Shown here one piece after another: positions 1-7,880 of a DNA stretch of 42,884 bases; position 1 is the first letter of the stretch; every line of letters starts with the position of its first letter. The notes below the pieces were generated by a model that worked only from the letters and a program-made list of their open reading frames with translations, ran no database searches and was not told the origin of the DNA. Both the position numbers and the translations under genes were made by a program. Source of the DNA: Treponema sp. UBA3813 (GTDB lineage: Bacteria > Spirochaetota > Spirochaetia > Treponematales > Treponemataceae); contig DFEB01000065.1 in the NCBI GenBank assembly GCA_002368605.1, positions 1-42,884 of the forward strand. Reading direction: 5' to 3'.

Positions 1-153
1 CTATTTGTTTCTTGGAATTTACAGTGCCGCACACGCCAAAAGACAAATTTTTTTTTGTCACGCAGATTTATCTGCAAAACTACGAATTTCGTATGAAATT
101 CTAAAAAATCACCCGGGGACTGTCGCCCATAAAAAAGACAGTAGGATAATGCT
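1..153. other. Leader with four short inverted repeats upstream of the HU/DUF4469 gene
   Basis: No convincing gene lies here. The stretch holds four perfect short inverted repeats in a row: GACAAA/TTTGTC (42-47/54-59), GCAGAT/ATCTGC (62-67/70-75), GAATTTC/GAAATTC (84-90/95-101) and ACTGTC/GACAGT (119-124/137-142). The last ends directly before the AGGA ribosome-binding site at 143-146. Such symmetry could be operators for a dimeric DNA-binding protein or RNA hairpins in the leader. I see no clear -35/-10 pair. The downstream gene encodes a DNA-binding-like protein, so autoregulation is a possible but untested reading. Confidence 0.4.
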
Positions 154-918
154 ATGGAAAATATTTCCACTCTTGAAAACAGTTCTTCTATTTTAAGTGT
201 GACTTTGCACGAAAACAATTTCACAAAAGACGGATCTTATTACGCTACAGTCAGCCGTAATACAGCCACATTCAAAAACATTCTCTCTGAGATTGCAGAA
301 GACAACAAAGGCATGGATCCTTTCATGCTTCAGTTTGCCGCAATCCTGATTCAAAAGAAAATCCTCAAGATGCTTGAGCAGGGAAAAGCTGTAAACGTCC
401 TTGACCTTGGAACCATGTACATTGCCATGAAGTGCAATGCAAAAGGGAAAAGTGACGTTTCAGAAAGCGGAAATTTCTACATCAAGTTTACGCCCACCCC
501 CCTTGCAAACGAGGCAATCACGTCTTTAAGCGTAGATAAAATCGTCTATGCCGACGGAAGCCCTGAAATAACTAAAATTACAGATTTGTCGGACGTAGAA
601 TCAAAAAACACACTAACTAAAGGAAAGCCCTGCAGAATAACGGGAAGCCGCTTAAAGCTTGGCGGAGAAAACTGGGGCATTTACTTTGCGCCTGTCGATT
701 CAGAAGGAAAAATGAACTCTGATGAAAGTCAGTGGATTAAAACAGATGAATCAAGCCTTTTCCGCAACAAGCCGAGCGAACTGAACTTCTTTGTGCCGGA
801 TTCCCTTACCGAAGGAAACTGGCAGATTGTTCTTCGCACAAGTTACCTTGGAAAAGGCACGAGCCGTAAAACTATGCTGGAAACTGTAAGCGAAATAATT
901 ACAGTAAAGTCAGAATAG
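154..918 (+). CDS. HU-like DNA-binding / DUF4469 domain protein
   Basis: 254-residue protein. Residues about 15-115 look like the divergent HU/IHF-type DNA-binding fold found with DUF4469: a target-binding start, a helical stretch around LQFAAILIQKKILKMLEQGK, then a VLDLGTMYI strand. Residues about 140-250 match the C-terminal DUF4469 Ig-like domain (KGKPCRITGSRLKLGG, then GIYFAPVD and a closing ITV strand). No signal peptide is seen, so it is cytoplasmic. The start ATG has AGGA seven bases upstream. It stands alone on the plus strand and converges on tyrS. HU-like proteins with this tail are common in Bacteroidetes and treponemes; their exact role is not settled, so nucleoid or chromosome binding is an inference from the fold. 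Confidence 0.72.
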   Translation: MENISTLENSSSILSVTLHENNFTKDGSYYATVSRNTATFKNILSEIAEDNKGMDPFMLQFAAILIQKKILKMLEQGKAVNVLDLGTMYIAMKCNAKGKSDVSESGNFYIKFTPTPLANEAITSLSVDKIVYADGSPEITKITDLSDVESKNTLTKGKPCRITGSRLKLGGENWGIYFAPVDSEGKMNSDESQWIKTDESSLFRNKPSELNFFVPDSLTEGNWQIVLRTSYLGKGTSRKTMLETVSEIITVKSE

Positions 919-931
919 TTTCCCAAAAACA

Positions 932-972
932 AAAAAGACCGCCAGAATGAAGCACACTTCACTGACGGTCTT
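932..972 (-). terminator. Intrinsic terminator of tyrS (partly bidirectional)
   Basis: Read on the minus strand, an AAGACCGTCAG arm (972-962) pairs with CTGGCGGTCTT (945-935), with one G-U pair. The internal TGAAG/CTTCA extends the stem and a run of T follows. It lies 17 bases after the tyrS stop. On the plus strand the same hairpin has only a weak U-tract, so it may also serve the convergent HU-like gene. Confidence 0.8.
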
Positions 973-988
973 ACAAAAATCATTTCCT

Positions 989-2233
989 TTACTTGAATAC
1001 CACGCGACAGAACTTTTTCTTTCCTGCCCGCAGGACAAGCTCGCCGTCTTTGTCAAGATTTGCCGCCGTGACTTTGAGGGTCGGGTCAGAAAGTGCCTCG
1101 CCGTTTAAGGAAGCGCCGTTACCCTGAATCAATCTTCGGGCATCGCCGTTTGAGGCGCACAAACCTGCCTTTACGAAGAGGGCAAGAACACCAAGGCCTG
1201 CGTCAAGTTCTGCCTTTGAAACTTCAACAGTCGGCATCTGGGTTTTGTCGCCCTCGCCGCTGAAAGCCGCCTTCGCGCCTGCAAGGGCAGAATCAGCCTT
1301 TTCCTTGCCGTGGATTTCCTTGGTGACCTCGTAAGCCAGCCGTTCTTTTGCGGCATTGATGTCGCCTGCACAAATAGACTTAATCTCGTCAATTTCGAGG
1401 AAAGTGAAGAGCTTGAAGAATTTCTCCACATCAGGGTCAGCCACATTTCGCCAGTACTGGAAGAAGTCGTAGACGCTGGTGAGTTTTTCATCCAAAAAGA
1501 TTGCGCCTTTTTCGGTCTTTCCCATCTTTTTGCCGTCGCTTCGGGTGATGAGCGGGAAGGTAAGGCCGAACACATTGTGCTGTGCGTTGAGTTCCTCAGT
1601 GCCACCGAGCTTTCGTCGAATCAAATCAACGCCCGCAGTGATGTTGCCCCACTGGTCATCGCCGCCAATCTGAAGCTGAACGTTGTGTTTTTCGTGCAAA
1701 CGGAGGAAGTCGTAGCTCTGCAAAAGCTGATAGTTGAACTCGATGAAAGATAGCCCTCGCTCAAGTCTCTGCTTGTAAGCCTCGTAAGAAAGCATTTTGT
1801 TTACGCTAAAGCATGAGCCAATGTCACGCAGGAAGTCGATATAGTTAAGGTCGGCAAGCCAGTCCTTGTTGTTGGCAGAAAAAGCAGTCTTTCCGTCGAA
1901 ACCGATGAATTTATCCAGCTGAGCCTTGATTGTCTCGACATTCTGGTCAATCTGCTCGTAAGAAATCATCTTTCGCATTTCGGTTTTGCCGGAAGGATCT
2001 CCGATTCGGGCAGTTCCGCCACCAATCAAAGCGATACCGATATGGCCGAATTTGCGCAAATGGCGGAGGGCAAAGAAGGGAACCATGTGACCGATGTGAA
2101 GGCTGGGACCTGTGGGGTCACAACCGACATAAAAAGCAACCGGTCCCTTGTCCATCAAATCAGAAAGTCCCTGTTCATCAGTGCACTGGGCAAAAAATCC
2201 GCGTTCTTTCAATACTTCAAGTGCTTTGTTCAT
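989..2233 (-). CDS. tyrS: Tyrosyl-tRNA synthetase
   Basis: Charges tRNA-Tyr with tyrosine in the cytosol using ATP. The 414 residues are a normal length for the bacterial enzyme. The class I signature HIGH is at 46-49. The second ATP-binding loop is KMGKT at 236-240, the form usual in this TyrRS subgroup. The tyrosine pocket signature GGDDQWGNI is at 190-198. The last 70 residues or so form an S4 RNA-binding domain. AAGGA lies before the ATG. It is the last gene of the clpC-side group, 27 bases downstream of clpC, and is followed by a strong hairpin terminator. I see no T-box leader in front of it. Confidence 0.96.
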   Translation of the reverse strand: MNKALEVLKERGFFAQCTDEQGLSDLMDKGPVAFYVGCDPTGPSLHIGHMVPFFALRHLRKFGHIGIALIGGGTARIGDPSGKTEMRKMISYEQIDQNVETIKAQLDKFIGFDGKTAFSANNKDWLADLNYIDFLRDIGSCFSVNKMLSYEAYKQRLERGLSFIEFNYQLLQSYDFLRLHEKHNVQLQIGGDDQWGNITAGVDLIRRKLGGTEELNAQHNVFGLTFPLITRSDGKKMGKTEKGAIFLDEKLTSVYDFFQYWRNVADPDVEKFFKLFTFLEIDEIKSICAGDINAAKERLAYEVTKEIHGKEKADSALAGAKAAFSGEGDKTQMPTVEVSKAELDAGLGVLALFVKAGLCASNGDARRLIQGNGASLNGEALSDPTLKVTAANLDKDGELVLRAGKKKFCRVVFK

Positions 2234-2260
2234 TTTTAATTTTCCTTTATGGCTTTTATT

Positions 2261-4786
2261 CTACCCAAGATTTGCATTCTTTTCAATCAAGGGGACTTTT
2301 ACCTTCTTTCCTCGCGCCCCTTTCACCACAAGTTTTTCTTTCTCAAAGCCGACTTCCACTTCCCCGTTCTCAGGCACTTTTCCGCTCAGGATCAGGTTTG
2401 CAAGCTGGTCTTCAATTTCGTTCTGGATCAGGCGGCGCATCGGGCGTGCTCCCATGCTGGGCTCGTAGCCGTGGTCGAGAAGGTAATCACGGGCTTTTGG
2501 CTTTATTGAAAGATGAATGTTCTTTTCTGAAAGTCGATTTTCAAGCTCTGCAATCTGGATGTCGAGGATTTTTGAAATCTCTTCGCGCTTCAATGGATTG
2601 AAGACCACGATGTCGTCGATTCTGTTGATAAGCTCTGGTGCCATAATTCGCTTGAGTTCTTCCATGGCGTTGGCCTTTATTTCAGCGGGCGGCAAGAATC
2701 CGTCGTCCAGCTGGGCAAATCCAAGCTTTTTGTCGGCGGTAATGCTTCTGGCTCCGGCATTACTTGTCATTATGATTACGGTATTACGGAAGTTTACGGT
2801 ATGGCCAAGATTGTCGCTCAACTCGCCTTCTTCAAGAATCTGCAAGAGGAGATTGAAGACTTCATTATGAGCCTTTTCAATTTCATCAAAAAGAACCACG
2901 GAATATGGCTTTTGCAGGACTTTGTTGGTGAGCATACCGCCCTCTTCGTAGCCCACATAGCCCGGAGCCGAGCCCACAAGGCGGCTTGAAGTGTGCTTTT
3001 CCATGAAATCCGACATATCGATTCGGATAAGGGCTTCTTCCGTTCCGAAGAGGAATTTTGCCATTGCCTTTGCAAGCTGGGTTTTTCCAACGCCAGTAGG
3101 TCCCAAAAAGATGAAAGAGCCAAGAGGACGATTCGGTGAAGAAACCCCTGCCCGGCTTCGGCGGATTGCGCTTGAAAGATATTTTACGGCCTCGTCCTGT
3201 CCGATAACATCCTTGTGGATTTCCTTTTCCATGTCCAAAAGGCGGCCGCTTTCGGCAGAATCCAGCTGGGTGGCAGGAATTCCTGTCATATCCGAGATGA
3301 TTTGTGCCACATCAGTCACTGTGACATGCTTTCGCACGGTGACGGCATTGTTCTTCCAGTAATTGTTGAAATCGTCCAGTTTTTGCTTTAACTCCCGGAC
3401 TTTATCACGAATCATGGCGGCCCGCTCGTAATCCTGATTTGCAACAAGGGCTTCCTTTTCGTGACTCAAATTTTCGATTGATTTTTCAAGCTCGGCAAGT
3501 TCTGTCGGACGGCTCTCCGAAGTGATTTTTTTTGCGCTTCCCGCCTCGTCCAAGAGGTCAATGGCCTTATCCGGCTGGTATTTTTCGGGAATGTAACGGG
3601 ATGAAAGTTTGACGATTGCCTCGATTGAGCCTTCATCGTAAGTGACATTGTGGAATTCCTCGTATTTTGGCTTTAAGCCTTCAAGAATCTGAATCGTCTC
3701 TTCGGTTGAGGGCTCTTCGATTTTTACAAGCTGGAACCTTCGTGCCAATGCGGAATCTTTTTCAATGTATTTTCGGTATTCTTTAAAAGTTGTGGCTCCC
3801 ACAAGCTGCAAGTCTCCGCGGGAAAGAGCCGGCTTTAAGATATTGCTCGCGTCCATCGTGCCGTCAGGGCTTCCCGCGCCGATAATCATGTGCATTTCAT
3901 CGATAAAGAGAATGATGTCGCCAGATTCCTTGACTTCCTTCATCATGCGCTTCATTCGCTCTTCAAAGTCGCCACGATATTTCGTTCCTGCGACCATAGC
4001 CGTGATGTCCAGGAGAAGGACTCGTTTTTGAAGCAAATTGTATGGAACTTCACCAGAGGCGACCCTCTGGGCTAATCCCTCGGCCACGGAAGTTTTTCCC
4101 ACACCAGGCTCTCCCACGAGGATTGGATTGTTTTTCGTTCTTCGGCTTAAAATCTGAATCACCCGGTCAATTTCTTTTGCGCGTCCGATAACCGGGTCAA
4201 GCTCGCCCTTTTTTGCAAGTTCGGTTAAATCTCGGCTGAATTCTGCGAGGAAAGAGCGTTTTTTCTGATTTGGATTCTCATTATTGCGGGCATTAGCAAA
4301 TTCAGCCTCGCCTTTTTCATCGTTTGCTTCCTCGCCGCCGTTCTCGTTCTGCAAGTCACGGATTACATTTCGCACGGTCTCAAGCTGAATCGAAGCCCTT
4401 TCAAAAAAGCGGTAGCAGGCAGAATTTTCCTCACGGATTGCGGCAAGAAGAAGATGCTCCGTTCCCACATATTCGCTTCGGAGGGAGCGGGACTCAATCA
4501 CCGCCACATCAAGGAGAGTGCGCAGTCGTCGGCTGGGCGGCAGGGCGGAAAAAGCCGGGGGATTTGCCAGCCGGGGGAAAGTGGAAAGACTCTGCTCCAG
4601 TAAAAGCTGGAAAGAAAGTACATTTATATTGAGGACTTTAAGGGCGTTAAAGCCCATGCTGTCCGCTGATTTGAGCATGGCAAGAATCACATGCTCCGGT
4701 AAAAGTTCCGTAAGTCCTGAGTTTCGCCCCTCAGTCTGGGCATATTCTGTAAGAAGTCGTTGTGCTTTTGGAGAGAGACCTTTCAT
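2261..4786 (-). CDS. clpC: ClpC-type AAA+ unfoldase of the Clp protease
   Basis: ATP-driven unfoldase that feeds substrates to ClpP. The 841 residues hold two N-terminal Clp_N repeats (1-145), a first AAA+ module with Walker A GEPGVGKT (225-232) and Walker B IDEMH, a UVR/coiled middle domain (443-470) and a second AAA+ module with GPTGVGKT (562-569) and [11 protein letters not shown] Clp_C tail follows with the sensor-2 GARPMRR. The UVR middle domain marks it as ClpC rather than ClpB. An LGF tripeptide (688-690) is in the usual place of the ClpP-binding loop. It lies downstream of mcsA and mcsB, which in Firmicutes supply its adaptor and kinase. No ClpP, CtsR or CIRCE element is visible here. 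No Shine-Dalgarno precedes the start. Confidence 0.94.
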   Translation of the reverse strand: MKGLSPKAQRLLTEYAQTEGRNSGLTELLPEHVILAMLKSADSMGFNALKVLNINVLSFQLLLEQSLSTFPRLANPPAFSALPPSRRLRTLLDVAVIESRSLRSEYVGTEHLLLAAIREENSACYRFFERASIQLETVRNVIRDLQNENGGEEANDEKGEAEFANARNNENPNQKKRSFLAEFSRDLTELAKKGELDPVIGRAKEIDRVIQILSRRTKNNPILVGEPGVGKTSVAEGLAQRVASGEVPYNLLQKRVLLLDITAMVAGTKYRGDFEERMKRMMKEVKESGDIILFIDEMHMIIGAGSPDGTMDASNILKPALSRGDLQLVGATTFKEYRKYIEKDSALARRFQLVKIEEPSTEETIQILEGLKPKYEEFHNVTYDEGSIEAIVKLSSRYIPEKYQPDKAIDLLDEAGSAKKITSESRPTELAELEKSIENLSHEKEALVANQDYERAAMIRDKVRELKQKLDDFNNYWKNNAVTVRKHVTVTDVAQIISDMTGIPATQLDSAESGRLLDMEKEIHKDVIGQDEAVKYLSSAIRRSRAGVSSPNRPLGSFIFLGPTGVGKTQLAKAMAKFLFGTEEALIRIDMSDFMEKHTSSRLVGSAPGYVGYEEGGMLTNKVLQKPYSVVLFDEIEKAHNEVFNLLLQILEEGELSDNLGHTVNFRNTVIIMTSNAGARSITADKKLGFAQLDDGFLPPAEIKANAMEELKRIMAPELINRIDDIVVFNPLKREEISKILDIQIAELENRLSEKNIHLSIKPKARDYLLDHGYEPSMGARPMRRLIQNEIEDQLANLILSGKVPENGEVEVGFEKEKLVVKGARGKKVKVPLIEKNANLG

Positions 4787-4794
4787 ATATAATA

Positions 4795-4823
4795 AAGATA
4801 AGATTTTTTTTCAAAAACGGCAA
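4795..4823 (-). promoter_or_regulatory. Candidate clpC promoter, nearly leaderless
   Basis: On the minus strand TTGCCG (4823-4818) is followed after 17 bases by TATCTT (4800-4795). Only eight bases separate the -10 from the clpC ATG, so transcription would start one or two bases before the start codon. No ribosome-binding site is seen upstream of that ATG, which fits a leaderless message. The boxes are imperfect, so this remains a candidate. Confidence 0.4.
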
Positions 4824-4848
4824 GCGAAAAATCTCTGCTATTAAGGCC

Positions 4849-6198
4849 TTATCTCTTAGCTTCTATATATTCGTTCACAGCAGACTTGAAAGGAAAAGAA
4901 ACCTGCAGTTCTTTCATTATTTCTTCAGGTGTTTTATTTGTAGTTTTTATACTTATTTTGGAATCATCAATTTCTGCTGTTCCAGAGCCTTTATCAAAGT
5001 CATTTCCAAAAGAACTGCTTCTTTGGAAAGATTTTTTTACAGTATTTTCCAGTTTTATTCCATAATTTAAGAATTTTGCAGTCACATCTTTGCTGCAGTT
5101 CAATCTGTAACTATTCAGGCCATTTCCTACCGAATAAGAATTTTCGATATAAACAGGATTTGGCGCAGACCGTCTTGTAAATCCATCGCCATAATTATTG
5201 ATTGCACAACATTCATAAAATGAAACCGGTTCCAGAAAATCCTGTGGCTTTATCAATGCCTGACCAGACAAAACTTTCGGCGCAAAAGTCGTTCCCCAGA
5301 AAGGGCTTCCAAAACCACCACCATCACATCTTAAGTCAAGGGCACCGTTTTCCTTGTTATTCGCTCTCTGACATTTTGAATTCGTTAAAATATTATCAGC
5401 TTTACCAGAAAGTACCATTTCTTCACTGAAACCGTTATATCTTGCAGCACACCGCTTAAAAACAATATTACCTAAAGCATTGCAGGTATCAAATCCATCA
5501 TCAGAATTACAGTCAGCTACACAGTCTTCTAGAATAATATCTTTTGCTCCCTGTGCAATAAAAAATCCGTCCCCTTCTTCGCCCAAAGTAAAATCATCAT
5601 AATTTCCATGAGAATAACAATTCCTGATTCTTATGTTTCTTGTATAGACAGTTTTTTTGCTTCCGATTTTTCCGACAAGTCTGAATCCCTGATAATGGTT
5701 GTAACAGGATTCTATATTTTCAAGCACTATATTTTCACAAAGACTCAGACAGATTCCTGCAAACTGAGCCTTCATCACTTTTAGATTTTTTATTGAGCCT
5801 TTTTTTGCCTTCAAAAGATAAATTCCGGCAGAAGCTTCCATTTTTTTATCAAGCTCGCTGCTGTAATCCTTAATCATCCATTTATTGTTTTCAATCATAA
5901 ATTTTCTGATTTCAGCCAGGAGATTTTCATCGATGAACATGGTGGGACTAAAATCAATTACGGCATTATTTTCACCAATGATATTTATTTCATCGCCAGA
6001 AAAATAAAGCATTTCGGATTTAAAAATTCCATCGCTGCCATCAATAATCAAAGTTTTGTCAGCTTCAGAAGCAGCTTTTAAAAGAAAATTTGGCAAGTCA
6101 TTTGGTCCCGGACAGTTTTTTGCTGTAACTCGAATTGAAGCAAAAGATGCTGCGGAAAAAGCAAGAAAATAGAAAACAAAAAAAAGATTTTTTTTCAT
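4849..6198 (-). CDS. Exported right-handed beta-helix protein (pectate-lyase-like)
   Basis: 449 residues. A signal peptide covers about 1-20, with likely cleavage after ASFA. The body has many PbH1-like turns, such as NIVLENIESCYNHYQGF, NIRIRNCYSHGN and DIILEDCVADCNSDDGF, typical of parallel beta-helix polysaccharide lyases. The SDDGFD and NGALDLRCDGGGFG stretches recall PL9-type pectate lyases, but I cannot assign the catalytic residues with certainty. It is secreted or periplasmic and may act on plant or mucosal polysaccharide. It sits between mcsB and clpC, where Firmicute operons have no such gene. It is visibly more AT-rich than its neighbours and lacks a clear ribosome-binding site, which suggests insertion of a foreign gene. 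Confidence 0.7.
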   Translation of the reverse strand: MKKNLFFVFYFLAFSAASFASIRVTAKNCPGPNDLPNFLLKAASEADKTLIIDGSDGIFKSEMLYFSGDEINIIGENNAVIDFSPTMFIDENLLAEIRKFMIENNKWMIKDYSSELDKKMEASAGIYLLKAKKGSIKNLKVMKAQFAGICLSLCENIVLENIESCYNHYQGFRLVGKIGSKKTVYTRNIRIRNCYSHGNYDDFTLGEEGDGFFIAQGAKDIILEDCVADCNSDDGFDTCNALGNIVFKRCAARYNGFSEEMVLSGKADNILTNSKCQRANNKENGALDLRCDGGGFGSPFWGTTFAPKVLSGQALIKPQDFLEPVSFYECCAINNYGDGFTRRSAPNPVYIENSYSVGNGLNSYRLNCSKDVTAKFLNYGIKLENTVKKSFQRSSSFGNDFDKGSGTAEIDDSKISIKTTNKTPEEIMKELQVSFPFKSAVNEYIEAKR

Positions 6199-6211
6199 AG
6201 AAAATTTTATT

Positions 6212-7309
6212 TTAATTCAGTTTGATATTCTCAAAGGCTTCCTGCAAAATGAGAGCCCTGAGATAGTCCGTCTTAAGAGATTTGCTTTCGGAAATGTCCA
6301 CGGGGAAATTGAATTTCCGATTTTTCAGCACGAACTGCAAATGTCCCTTCTGCACCCGGTACAAGAGGGCGCAGAGCTCAGAGTCTTCGATTCCGGCGAA
6401 AAAGCCAAGGTTCTTTCCCCATTTGATGTCAGAGATAATTTCGATTGCCTCCCGGTCGCTTATCAGAGAGGCGTATTTTACTTTTGCGTAAGAGCGGTAA
6501 ATGCGGTTACGGAGCTCAGTCTGCCGTGAGCGCAAGACCACATTTCTTTCCCGCCGCTCGTTCTCAACAAGATATTTTACCGAAGAAACAAGGCTGGCGA
6601 TTTGGTCAAGTTCAGTGCCGTTTCCCGCCGTTTTTGTAGAAATCTGATAGTAGAATCCCAAAGATGAAGAAGGAATAGTTCCCGTCCCAAAGCAATCGCT
6701 GACGATTATTTCTTTCTGGCTGAGGGATGAAAACAAATCCAATAACCGGCCCGAAAAAGAAAGAGAGGGTAAATGAAGCCTGCAAGAGACTTTCATGCCG
6801 CTTCCGCAGTCGTTCAAAGATGATGTGAGATAGCCGAAGTCGTAGTCAGCCGCAAACTGCATTGTGTTCTGCAATTCGTCGTCAATCTTCGCGCAGAGAG
6901 AAAAGGCTTCGTTGCCGTCCAATCCAGGCACAAAAGAAGCCAAGCGCACATGGTCTTTTGAATTTATGGCGCAGGAAACTTTGCCGTCGGTGCGAACGAT
7001 GATTCCGCTGCCCTTTTCCTTTGCGCTTTCTGAGTCCAGAACGCCCCGCTCTTCCAGAATGAGGGCTCCCAGTTCGTCAAGTTCCGAAGCCACCACTCCC
7101 TGATATTTGTCAGGCTCCTGACAGTGAGAAAATGAATCAAAAACCAAAGTCTGAACGCGAAAAGCGTCATCGTCCTTGAATTTACCGGGAAAGGGAAAAT
7201 TCGCTAAATTTCGGGCCAGGCGCACCCTGGTCGAGAGAACAACATCGTTTTCAGGCCCCTTGAAGGCGTACCATGCGTCACTTGAGAGATTTGTCTCGCT
7301 TTCTGCCAT
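6212..7309 (-). CDS. mcsB: McsB-family protein, catalytic residues apparently lost
   Basis: Similar along its full 365 residues to McsB, the protein-arginine kinase that marks proteins for ClpCP. Conserved are the start (GPENDVVLSTRVRLARN, 18-34), DHVRL (119-123), FGYLTS (158-163) and the NRIYRSYAKVKYASLIS stretch. Three active-site motifs are changed. NEEDH reads NSKDH (116-120), so both Glu are gone. CPTNxGT reads SLNDCGS (164-170), without the Cys at the usual place. The GEGSE loop reads GTGTIPSSS (208-216), without its Glu. The C-terminal phosphoarginine-sensing RDxxRA is partly kept as TDYLRA (347-352). It starts on the last base of the mcsA stop (TAATG). It may be a pseudokinase adaptor. 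The comparison uses motifs recalled from Bacillus McsB and arginine kinases, not a computed alignment. Confidence 0.82.
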   Translation of the reverse strand: MAESETNLSSDAWYAFKGPENDVVLSTRVRLARNLANFPFPGKFKDDDAFRVQTLVFDSFSHCQEPDKYQGVVASELDELGALILEERGVLDSESAKEKGSGIIVRTDGKVSCAINSKDHVRLASFVPGLDGNEAFSLCAKIDDELQNTMQFAADYDFGYLTSSLNDCGSGMKVSCRLHLPSLSFSGRLLDLFSSLSQKEIIVSDCFGTGTIPSSSLGFYYQISTKTAGNGTELDQIASLVSSVKYLVENERRERNVVLRSRQTELRNRIYRSYAKVKYASLISDREAIEIISDIKWGKNLGFFAGIEDSELCALLYRVQKGHLQFVLKNRKFNFPVDISESKSLKTDYLRALILQEAFENIKLN

Positions 7310-7824
7310 TATTCTTCTCCGCCTGAAACCGGGGATTTTTCAAGAGCCTTGAGATAGTCACGGTAGACCGCCGCCTTCTCATAATCTTCCCGCTTTAATG
7401 ACTCTTCCAATTTTGCCTGAATGATGATTCTGTCGGTAAGGACTGAGCGGAAATTCTTGAGCCGCTTGGGAAGAGTGCCTTTGTATGGAGGAATGACGCC
7501 GATTTTTTTGAAAGAATCCTGGGCCTCGCTCTTAAAGACTGCATAGCACTCAGGACAGCCGGCATGGCGGGTCATGGTGATTTCTTTTACGCTGCTTCCG
7601 CAGACAGGGCAGACTCGGTTATCTTCTTTTTGATTCTGGACTTTATTTTTTCCGAGAAGTGAATCAAAAAGCATGGCAAGAGAACGGCCGATTGACTTAG
7701 AATCTGGAGAAACGCCGTTTTTTCTGGCACATTCCACGCAAAGATTGAGTTTTCGTTTATTATTTGCATTGGTCTGCTCTATAAAAAGAACAGCCTCGTT
7801 TTCACCGCATAAATCGCAGAGCAT
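7309..7824 (-). CDS. mcsA: McsA-type zinc-finger/UVR activator of McsB
   Basis: 171 residues. Four Cys pairs, CDLC (3-6), CVEC (29-32), CPVC (73-76) and CPEC (90-93), form the two zinc-binding units of McsA. A C-terminal UVR motif (LEESLKREDYEKAAVYRD, about 138-155) matches the UVR segment of ClpC and UvrB. In Firmicutes McsA binds and activates McsB and links it to ClpC. Here it heads the group, is translationally coupled to the mcsB-like gene, and has AGGA six bases before its ATG. Since the partner seems catalytically dead, McsA may now serve mainly as a ClpC adaptor; that is inference. Confidence 0.85.
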   Translation of the reverse strand: MLCDLCGENEAVLFIEQTNANNKRKLNLCVECARKNGVSPDSKSIGRSLAMLFDSLLGKNKVQNQKEDNRVCPVCGSSVKEITMTRHAGCPECYAVFKSEAQDSFKKIGVIPPYKGTLPKRLKNFRSVLTDRIIIQAKLEESLKREDYEKAAVYRDYLKALEKSPVSGGEE

Positions 7825-7850
7825 AATATTCCTGTAAATTAATTTCTATA

Positions 7851-7880
7851 AAGATACTGATAATTATAATCCAGCGTCAA
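7851..7880 (-). promoter_or_regulatory. Candidate mcsA promoter
   Basis: Minus strand TTGACG (7880-7875), 18 bases, then TATCTT (7856-7851). The -35 overlaps the stop codon of the upstream permease gene. It would give a leader of about 20 bases carrying the mcsA ribosome-binding site. The -10 matches only four of six consensus bases. No terminator separates it from the Lol group, so read-through is also possible. Confidence 0.38.

Noticed and set aside
5-196. Open frame of 63 codons before the HU-like gene
   Set aside because: Overlaps the real start at 154, has no ribosome-binding site and crosses the leader repeats.
1930-2601. Plus-strand open frame of 223 codons opposite tyrS and clpC
   Set aside because: Spans the ends of two real genes on the other strand and has no plausible protein features.
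4843-4850. AAGGCCTT palindrome after the beta-helix gene as terminator
   Set aside because: It has no loop and no U-run; too short to terminate transcription.
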